Shown: positions 58,466 to 64,000 of the stretch, piece by piece | How the letters are laid out: each line of letters begins with the position of its first letter | Numbering within the stretch: position 1 is the stretch's first letter | Origin: Diaphorobacter caeni | GTDB taxonomy: Bacteria > Pseudomonadota > Gammaproteobacteria > Burkholderiales > Burkholderiaceae_C | Direction: 5' to 3' | Length of the DNA: 64,000 nucleotides | Assembly (NCBI RefSeq): GCF_015354245.1 | Contig: NZ_JADKYZ010000012.1 | Span: 1 to 64,000, forward strand | The notes under the pieces: model-generated | Told to the model about the DNA's origin: nothing | The model's database searches: none | What the model saw: the letters and a program-made list of their open reading frames with translations, nothing else | Program-made: the position numbers and the translations under genes

Positions 58466-59647
58466 ATGAGTGAAGATATCGTCATTGTTTCCGCAGTCCG
58501 AACGCCTGTCGGCAAGTTCGGCGGAAGCCTCGCCAAGGTGCCAGCCACCGATCTGGGCGCGGTCGTCATCAAGGAAGCGCTTGCGCGCGCCAAGGTGCCG
58601 CTCGACCAGGTGGGTGAAGTCATCATGGGTCAGGTGCTCACCGCCGGTGCGGGCCAGAACCCCGCGCGTCAGGCCATGATGAAGGCGGGCGTCGCCAAGG
58701 AAACGCCTGCGCTCACGATCAACGCCGTCTGCGGCTCCGGCCTCAAGGCCGTGATGCTGGCGGCCCAGGCCGTCGCCACGGGCGACAGCGAGATCGTCGT
58801 CGCCGGCGGTCAGGAAAACATGAGCGCCTCGGCGCACGTGTTGCCCAATTCGCGCGACGGCATGCGCATGGGCGACTGGAAGCTGGTCGACACGATGATC
58901 GTGGACGGTCTGCTCGACGCCTACAACCACTACCACATGGGCATCACCGCCGAGAACGTCGCCAAGCAGTTCGAGATCTCGCGCGAGCAGCAGGACGCGC
59001 TCGCGCTGGCCAGCCAGAAGAAGGCCGCGGCCGCGCAGGACGCGGGCCACTTCAAGGCGGAGATCGTGACCGTGGAGTTGCCGCAGAAGAAGGGCGATCC
59101 GCTCAAGTTCGACAGCGACGAATACATCAACCGCAAGACCGATGAAGCCGCGCTCGAGCGACTGCGTCCCGCGTTCGACAAGGCGGGCTCCGTGACCGCA
59201 GGCAATGCCTCCGGTCTGAACGACGGCGCAGCGGCCGTGGTCGTGATGAGCGCCAAGAAGGCCAAGGAACTGGGCCTCACGCCGCTCGCGCGCATCGTGG
59301 CGTATGGCACGAGTGGCCTGGACCCCACGATCATGGGCATGGGCCCCGTCCCCGCGACCAAGAAGGTGCTCAAGCGTGCGGGCTGGAAGGTCGAGGACGT
59401 GGACCTGTTCGAATTGAACGAGGCCTTCGCCGCCCAGGCCTGTGCGGTGAACAAGGAGCTGGGCGTCGACCCCTCCAAGGTCAACGTGAACGGCGGGGCG
59501 ATCGCTCTGGGGCACCCCATTGGTGCGTCCGGTTGCCGCGTTCTGGTTTCGCTGCTGCACGAGATGGGGCGTCGTGGCGCCAAAAAGGGCATCGCCGCGC
59601 TCTGCATCGGTGGCGGCATGGGAGTTTCGCTGGCAGTCGAACGGTAA
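58466..59647 (+). CDS. phaA: Acetyl-CoA acetyltransferase (beta-ketothiolase)
   Basis: This 393-residue thiolase condenses two acetyl-CoA to acetoacetyl-CoA. The nucleophile is Cys89 in [10 protein letters not shown]; the other catalytic residues are His in [15 protein letters not shown] and Cys in ALCIGGGMG. The length and Cys89 numbering match biosynthetic thiolases. It follows phaC after a 258-bp gap that contains no evident gene. Confidence 0.96.
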   Translation: MSEDIVIVSAVRTPVGKFGGSLAKVPATDLGAVVIKEALARAKVPLDQVGEVIMGQVLTAGAGQNPARQAMMKAGVAKETPALTINAVCGSGLKAVMLAAQAVATGDSEIVVAGGQENMSASAHVLPNSRDGMRMGDWKLVDTMIVDGLLDAYNHYHMGITAENVAKQFEISREQQDALALASQKKAAAAQDAGHFKAEIVTVELPQKKGDPLKFDSDEYINRKTDEAALERLRPAFDKAGSVTAGNASGLNDGAAAVVVMSAKKAKELGLTPLARIVAYGTSGLDPTIMGMGPVPATKKVLKRAGWKVEDVDLFELNEAFAAQACAVNKELGVDPSKVNVNGGAIALGHPIGASGCRVLVSLLHEMGRRGAKKGIAALCIGGGMGVSLAVER

Positions 59648-59660
59648 TCAGTCACAGGAA

Positions 59661-59690
59661 AATTGAGCAAATCAATTCATTTGCTCAATT
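59661..59690. promoter_or_regulatory. 30-bp perfect palindrome between phaA and phaB
   Basis: AATTGAGCAAAT-caattc-ATTTGCTCAATT has 12-bp perfect arms and a 6-base loop, starting 13 bp after phaA. No T-run follows, so it is a poor terminator. A DNA-binding dimer site, or a hairpin that adjusts phaB expression, is more likely. Confidence 0.6.
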
Positions 59691-59793
59691 AAATTGTGAG
59701 AAATCGTTGCTTCCAGTGTTTACCTGAATTCAGCTCGGATAATTCTTAGCTAGAGTGAAATCCGAATCCAATCATCATTAACAGGAGATAGGC

Positions 59794-60531
59794 GTGAGTC
59801 AAAAAGTAGCGTACGTCACAGGGGGGATGGGCGGCATTGGTACCGCAATTTGCCAGCGTTTGCACAAGGAAGGGTTCAAAGTGATCGCCGGTTGCGGTCC
59901 TACCCGAGACCATGCAAAGTGGCTTGCGGAGCAAAAGGCGCTCGGCTTCACCTTCTATGCATCCGTCGGCAATGTCGGCGACTGGGACTCCACGGTCGAA
60001 GCCTTCACCAAGGCCAAGGCCGAGCACGGCACCGTTGACGTGCTGGTGAACAATGCGGGCATCACGCGTGACCGCATGTTCGTCAAGATGTCCCGCGAAG
60101 ACTGGGATGCCGTGATCGAAACCAACCTGAACTCCATGTTCAACGTGACCAAGCAGGTCGTCGGCGACATGGTGGAAAAGGGCTGGGGTCGCATCGTCAA
60201 CATCAGCTCGGTCAACGGAGCCAAGGGGCAGGCGGGTCAAACCAACTACTCCGCGGCCAAGGCCGGCATGCACGGCTTCTCGATGGCTCTGGCGCAGGAG
60301 CTGGCCAACAAGGGCGTGACCGTCAACACGGTGAGCCCGGGCTACATCGGCACCGACATGGTCAAGGCCATTCGCCCCGAAGTGCTGGAGAAGATCGTCG
60401 GCTCCGTGCCGGTCAAGCGACTGGGTGAGCCCAGCGAAATCGCGTCCATCATCGCCTGGCTGGCTTCGACCGAAGGCGGCTACGCCACCGGCGCCGACTT
60501 CTCGGTCAACGGCGGTCTGCACATGCACTGA
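59794..60531 (+). CDS. phaB: Acetoacetyl-CoA reductase
   Basis: This 245-residue short-chain dehydrogenase reduces acetoacetyl-CoA to (R)-3-hydroxybutyryl-CoA, the PhaC substrate, probably with NADPH. The cofactor motif is TGGMGGIGTAICQRL (7-21). NNAGITRD is present, and the catalytic Tyr152 and Lys156 lie in NYSAAKAG with Ser in NISSVNG. The start is GTG at 59794, with AGGAGA 7 bp upstream. A GATAAT at 59738 may be a -10 for a separate transcript. Confidence 0.96.
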   Translation: MSQKVAYVTGGMGGIGTAICQRLHKEGFKVIAGCGPTRDHAKWLAEQKALGFTFYASVGNVGDWDSTVEAFTKAKAEHGTVDVLVNNAGITRDRMFVKMSREDWDAVIETNLNSMFNVTKQVVGDMVEKGWGRIVNISSVNGAKGQAGQTNYSAAKAGMHGFSMALAQELANKGVTVNTVSPGYIGTDMVKAIRPEVLEKIVGSVPVKRLGEPSEIASIIAWLASTEGGYATGADFSVNGGLHMH

Positions 60532-60578
60532 TGGTGCCAAGCGTTCTTCTGGCCTGGCGCGAGCGGGCCAGAAAAGCC

Positions 60579-60604
60579 AAACCCCGCCGAGGCGGGGTTT
60601 TTTG
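60579..60604. terminator. Rho-independent terminator after phaB
   Basis: AACCCCGCC-GA-GGCGGGGTT followed by TTTTTTG on the plus strand ends the pha operon. The minus strand has a weaker TTTGGCTTTTC tail and could end the small peptide transcript from the right. Confidence 0.92.
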
Positions 60605-60608
60605 TTTG

Positions 60609-60636
60609 GCAGATCCCGCTGCTGGGCAGGATCTGC
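60609..60636. other. GCAGATCC...GGATCTGC inverted repeat
   Basis: Perfect 8-bp arms are separated by 12 bases, directly beside the phaB terminator. It would form a hairpin in the 3' part of the minus-strand small-peptide transcript. Role unknown. Confidence 0.5.
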
Positions 60637-60726
60637 ATAGGGGAGGGACGGAAGGCCTGAAGCCAAGCCCGCTACGCTGATGAACCGCTGCTCATGCCAA
60701 AGTGGATGGGCAGTGCGTTCAAGCGC

Positions 60727-60801
60727 TCAAAAACGGACTGGAGCGCGCTTGCGATCACGTTCGTCGTCGGGCCAGGCAGCGAGGATAGCGATGGTATTCA
60801 T
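60727..60801 (-). CDS. 24-residue small protein, copy 1 (unknown family)
   Basis: A 24-codon gene from ATG 60801 (AAAGGAG about 5 bp upstream) to a TGA stop at 60727. It encodes MNTI followed by AILAAWPDDERDRKRAPVRF. Copy 2 at 61235-61309 has the same last 20 residues but differs at several synonymous third positions (CGT/CGC, GAC/GAT, TTT/TTC), which is a sign of selection on the protein. The peptide is amphipathic: a short hydrophobic start and a charged, Arg-rich C-terminal half. A conserved inverted repeat lies 19 bp upstream. No family is recognised; a leader-type role in an RNA regulator is also possible. Confidence 0.68.
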   Translation of the reverse strand: MNTIAILAAWPDDERDRKRAPVRF

Positions 60802-60820
60802 ACGAAAACTCCTTTGTGCC

Positions 60821-60853
60821 TGTTCAACGCGGTACGGGCAGAGGGCGTTGACA
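60821..60853 (-). promoter_or_regulatory. Conserved 33-bp inverted repeat upstream of small protein copy 1
   Basis: On the minus strand TGTCAACG-N16-CGTTGAACA; the arms TCAACG and CGTTGA are complementary. The same motif with the same 16-base interior length lies upstream of copy 2. It is either a leader hairpin or a regulator site. Confidence 0.55.
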
Positions 60854-61091
60854 CCTGTTGGAAAGAAAATGCAAATTCACCAAGGGTTTACCCGATGCAA
60901 TTTTTGGCGGTTTTCTTTTTAATTTTTTCTTGTTTGACAATGAGTTAAAGGCGATTCTTGAAGTTTTTCCGCAATTGGTTCAGCCGTTCTTCCCGTCAGT
61001 TCTGTCAACATTTCCAATACCAACGAAACATCATCGAACCTGTCTGCAGGTCCTGAACAAAGTCTTTGGCGAAACCCGCGCTCAGGGGATG

Positions 61092-61122
61092 CAAAAACAA
61101 AAACCTCGCCAAGGCGAGGTTT
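61092..61122 (-). terminator. Rho-independent terminator of small protein copy 2
   Basis: On the minus strand AAACCTCGCC-TT-GGCGAGGTTT followed by TTGTTTTT gives a strong terminator about 110 bases after the stop codon of copy 2. The transcript would be roughly 250-300 nt, with a long 3' part. Confidence 0.9.
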
Positions 61123-61234
61123 GTGGTGTCAGGATGAACTCAGGAAGCTTATGAAGCTGCTTTGAGCGTATCCCGCTGCGTGTCAGTACAACGGTGGTGG
61201 GACGTGTCTTGCGTCCGACGAGGTTGCAGTGCTT

Positions 61235-61309
61235 TCAGAAGCGGACTGGAGCGCGCTTGCGATCGCGTTCGTCATCGGGCCAGGCAGCGAGGATTGCAGT
61301 GAAGGTCAT
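61235..61309 (-). CDS. 24-residue small protein, copy 2 (unknown family)
   Basis: A 24-codon gene from ATG 61309 (TAGGAGT about 7 bp upstream) to TGA at 61235. It encodes MTFT followed by AILAAWPDDERDRKRAPVRF, with the same 20-residue core as copy 1. Flanking DNA of the two copies is largely unrelated, apart from the upstream inverted repeat and the core gene, so the two are an old duplication under coding constraint. It has its own terminator at 61092-61122. Function is unknown. Confidence 0.7.
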   Translation of the reverse strand: MTFTAILAAWPDDERDRKRAPVRF

Positions 61310-61330
61310 TTGAATAACTCCTAAGATGAG

Positions 61331-61363
61331 TGTTCAACGCCTGTTCCCTGCAATCCGTTGACA
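61331..61363 (-). promoter_or_regulatory. Conserved 33-bp inverted repeat upstream of small protein copy 2
   Basis: On the minus strand TGTCAACG-N16-CGTTGAACA, matching copy 1 in arms and interior length. It ends 21 bp before the start codon. AT-rich sequence with a GATAAT-like element lies further upstream (about 61390-61396). Confidence 0.55.
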
Positions 61364-61508
61364 GCCAGTTCACCAAATTCTTGTAATCAAAATTATCTTT
61401 TGATTGATTCCTTGAATTTCAAGAATATCGTTTTCCGATAAATGGTTGCATCGACAACTGAATCTGTTGCTTCAACGAGAAGGGCGAAATTCAGCGTTCC
61501 ACTGTCCG

Positions 61509-63539
61509 TCAAGCAGCCGCGCCGATCTCCTGCTGAATGGCTTCGATCTGCTCGGACAGTTCCAGCCAGCGCTCTTCGAGTTGCTCTATGGAGTCGTTGA
61601 CGGCCTTGAGCTGCTTTCCAGCCTCCGCGATGTCGCCTCCGGACAGACCTGGCGTGGCCAGCTTCTCTTCGAGGGCGGCGCGCTCCTGGGTGAGCTTGGG
61701 CAGGCGCTTGTCGATCTGTTCCAGTTCCTTCTTGAAGGGCTTGGTCTTCTCTGACAGCTGCTGGCGGGCCTGCGCGGCGAGGCGGCGCTGCTCCTTGGGA
61801 TCGGCGGCCACTTCCGGAGCGGCTTCAACGACTTGCGCCACCTCGGTGACCACTTCCACAACGGCTGCGGGCTGTTGCTGGTCCGACGTGATTTCCGCCT
61901 GGGCCTGTTTGGCCTGCTCGCGAAGACGCTTGGACTCTTCGAGCAGGTAGCGTTGGTAGTCGTCCAGGTCGCCGTCGAACGGAGCGACGACGCCTCGGCC
62001 CACGAGCCAGAAGTCGTCGCAGACCGCTCGCAGCAGGGCACGGTCGTGGCTGACCAGCATGACGGTGCCTTCAAAGCTGTTGAGCGCCATCGACAGAGCT
62101 TCGCGGGTGGCCAGATCCAAGTGGTTGGTCGGCTCGTCAAGCAGCAGCAGGTTGGGGCGCTGCCAGACGATCATCGCGAGCACCAGCCGCGCCTTTTCGC
62201 CGCCGCTCATGGTGCCGACAGCCTGCTTGACCATGTCGCCGGTGAAATTGAAGCTGCCAAGGTAGCTGCGCAGATCCTGCTCGCGCGAGGGCTCGCGGGA
62301 GTTCGGGCCCATGTCCCGGGCGAGGCGGATCATGTGCTCCAGCGGAGAGTCCGCGGGGCGCAGAACGTCGAGCTCCTGCTGGGCGAAGTAGCCGATGTTC
62401 AGTCCCTTGCCCTCGGTGACATTGCCGCCGAGCTGGGGCATTTCGCGGGCGATGGTCTTGACCAGCGTCGACTTGCCCTGGCCGTTGGCACCCAGAATGC
62501 CGATGCGCTGGCCGGCCAGCACGGATCGGTTGACGCCGCGCAGGATGGTGGTCTCCGAGCCGTTGTCGGCGCGGTAACCAAAACTGGCGTCCGAGATCGC
62601 CAGCATCGGGTTGGGCAAGTTGGCCGGTTCCTTGAACTCGAACGTGAAGTCCGCTTCGGCCAGAACCGGCGCGATCTTTTCCATGCGCTCCAGTGCCTTG
62701 ACGCGGCTTTGCGCCTGCTTGGCCTTGCTGGCCTTGGCTTTGAAGCGGTCGATGAACTTCTGCAGATGCGCGATCTTGTCCTGCTGGCGGGCAAAGGAGG
62801 ACTGCTGGAGCTCAAGCTGCTGAGCGCGCAATTCCTCGAATTTCGAGTAGTTGCCGCCGTAGCGGTTGAGGTTGGCGCTTTCGATCTGCAGCGTCACCGT
62901 GGTCACGGCGTCCAGGAACTCGCGGTCATGGCTGATCACGATGAGCGTTCCTGCATAGCGCTTGAGCCAGGCCTCCAGCCAGACGAGCGCGTCCAGGTCC
63001 AAGTGATTGGTCGGCTCGTCGAGCAGCAGGATGTCGCTTGGGCACATCAGTGCCCGGGCGAGTTGCAGGCGCATCCGCCAGCCGCCCGAGAAGCTGTTCA
63101 CCGGACGGTCGAGCTCGTGGGCCTGAAAGCCGAGGCCCAGAATCAGCGCCTGGGCGCGCGGCGTGGCGTCGAGCACGCCGGCGTCAAACAGGTCGGAGTG
63201 GGCATGGGCGATCGCCATGCCGTCGCCCGAGTCCTCGGCGGCCTTGAGGGCTGCGTTGAGCTCGGAGAGGCGCGAGTCGCCTTCCAGTACGAAAGTGGTG
63301 GCGGTCTCGGAGGTCTCGGGCATGTTCTGCTCGACCTGGGCCATGCGCCATTGCGCCGGCATGTAGAACTCGCCCGCATCTTCGTGCAGGCCGCCGTTGA
63401 GCAATGCGAAAAGCGTGGACTTGCCCGCGCCGTTGCGGCCCACAAGGCCCACTTTCTCGCCGGGGTTGATGGTGACGGTGGCGCTGTCTAGCAGCACGCG
63501 CGCGCTGCGGCGCAGGGTGACGTTGCGAAGGGTGATCAT
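61509..63539 (-). CDS. ABC-F family ATPase (YheS/Uup-like)
   Basis: This 676-residue soluble protein has two ABC domains and no membrane segments; ABC-F proteins act on the ribosome. The first domain has Walker A GRNGAGKST, signature FSGGWRMRLQLARAL and Walker B DILLLDEPTNHLD. The linker with KASKAKQAQSRVKALERMEK is the P-site tRNA interaction motif. The second domain has GANGQGKST, MSGGEKARLVLAM and NLLLLDEPTNHLD. A C-terminal coiled coil follows from about 545. The start MITLRNVTL at 63539 is the family N-terminus. Confidence 0.93.
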   Translation of the reverse strand: MITLRNVTLRRSARVLLDSATVTINPGEKVGLVGRNGAGKSTLFALLNGGLHEDAGEFYMPAQWRMAQVEQNMPETSETATTFVLEGDSRLSELNAALKAAEDSGDGMAIAHAHSDLFDAGVLDATPRAQALILGLGFQAHELDRPVNSFSGGWRMRLQLARALMCPSDILLLDEPTNHLDLDALVWLEAWLKRYAGTLIVISHDREFLDAVTTVTLQIESANLNRYGGNYSKFEELRAQQLELQQSSFARQQDKIAHLQKFIDRFKAKASKAKQAQSRVKALERMEKIAPVLAEADFTFEFKEPANLPNPMLAISDASFGYRADNGSETTILRGVNRSVLAGQRIGILGANGQGKSTLVKTIAREMPQLGGNVTEGKGLNIGYFAQQELDVLRPADSPLEHMIRLARDMGPNSREPSREQDLRSYLGSFNFTGDMVKQAVGTMSGGEKARLVLAMIVWQRPNLLLLDEPTNHLDLATREALSMALNSFEGTVMLVSHDRALLRAVCDDFWLVGRGVVAPFDGDLDDYQRYLLEESKRLREQAKQAQAEITSDQQQPAAVVEVVTEVAQVVEAAPEVAADPKEQRRLAAQARQQLSEKTKPFKKELEQIDKRLPKLTQERAALEEKLATPGLSGGDIAEAGKQLKAVNDSIEQLEERWLELSEQIEAIQQEIGAAA

Positions 63540-63825
63540 GGATCCGGGGATTATCCCCGCGATTGAACCGCACCGGAGCCGCAGGGGTTCCGAGGCGGCA
63601 TTGCGGCCGGATTCCATCATGAGAACCGAAGCTGTAAACCGGACGGTCGATTGTGTTTCAAGTGGCGTCAGAGCGCGCTTTGGGGCGGGATGGACTGACA
63701 CAATGGTCAATACTTTGTCATCACGTTGAATTGTCGTTGTGCGTGGATGCGCCCAACCCTCCATCCGCACGGCAGCCCATGCATGGCGTCGCTGACAGTC
63801 CGCATGGGTCTCGACCAGAAGCCCC

Positions 63826-64000
63826 ATGCCGCATTTTTCCAGCCATCCGTCTCAGTCCCTGCAGCCTCGCGGTGCCGTCGAAAAGCAGCGACCGTCTGGC
63901 GACGCCGCAGAGGCGAATCACTGGCGGATCGAGGACATTCCTCTCGAGCAGATCGAGATCGATGCCATCGCGCACCATGAAGATCTGTTCTATCTGCTGA
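63826..64000 (+). CDS. N-terminus of a ferritin-like domain protein (partial)
   Basis: The first 58 codons of a gene running off the window: MPHFSSHPSQSLQP, then a polar stretch, then WRIEDIPLEQIEIDAIAHHE and DLFYLL. The HWRIEDIP...HEDLFYLL block resembles the start of a ferritin-like diiron protein family I recall from Comamonadaceae. No metal ligands are in view yet, so the call is tentative. It is divergent from the ABC-F gene. Confidence 0.5.
   Translation, partial: MPHFSSHPSQSLQPRGAVEKQRPSGDAAEANHWRIEDIPLEQIEIDAIAHHEDLFYLL

Noticed and set aside
60680-61154. Plus-strand frames across the small peptide region
   Set aside because: They are rich in Ser, Arg and Cys, lack ribosome binding sites and run through a terminator and the minus-strand small genes.

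Overview
This window comes from a high-GC betaproteobacterium of the order Burkholderiales, most likely family Comamonadaceae (a Comamonas/Delftia-type chromosome). The evidence is the smc-zipA-ligA gene order, a class I polyhydroxyalkanoate (PHA) operon with pgeF upstream, the bpt-aat pair, and an ICEclc-like element in a tRNA-Gly carrying an IS1071 end. The genus is inferred, not proven.

Positions 1-6.9 kb are one end of an integrative conjugative element (ICE) inserted at the 3' end of tRNA-Gly(CCC) (6929-7002). From the tRNA inward it has a 642-residue tyrosine integrase, an unknown 251-residue protein, an AlpA-type regulator, ParA, an 82-residue HicA-fold protein in the position of ICEclc shi, an ICE-type ParB, and a DUF2857 gene cut by the end of an IS1071-like element (1-127). 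The rest of the ICE and its second att copy lie outside the window.

From 7 kb to 38 kb the chromosome carries housekeeping and metabolic genes: gabD, alaS, an NCS2 nucleobase permease with an unusual cytosolic tail, a YeiH/LysR pair, a diguanylate cyclase, trmB, gluQ, a frameshifted FAD oxidoreductase, a LysR/pirin pair with twin operator boxes, bpt-aat of the N-end rule pathway, yggL, a phasin-like gene, and a valine-degradation cluster (mmsB, an acyl-CoA dehydrogenase, mmsA) with a divergent LysR gene. These are followed by cycA, a DHA2-type exporter and an MsbA-like ABC exporter.

From 38 kb to 64 kb there is a CHASE-PAS-PAS-GGDEF-EAL cyclic-di-GMP protein split by a frameshift, a YnfA-type protein, smc-zipA-ligA, PBP1A, a cardiolipin-synthase-like protein, a Nudix hydrolase, a fumarylacetoacetate-hydrolase/glutathione-transferase pair (gentisate or homogentisate branch), pgeF, the phaC-phaA-phaB operon, an ABC-F ATPase and the start of a ferritin-like protein.

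The most novel-looking feature is between phaB and the ABC-F gene. Two 24-codon minus-strand genes about 0.5 kb apart encode peptides with the same last 20 residues. Each has a strong ribosome binding site and, upstream, an inverted repeat of the same 33-base length. I do not recognise this peptide family.
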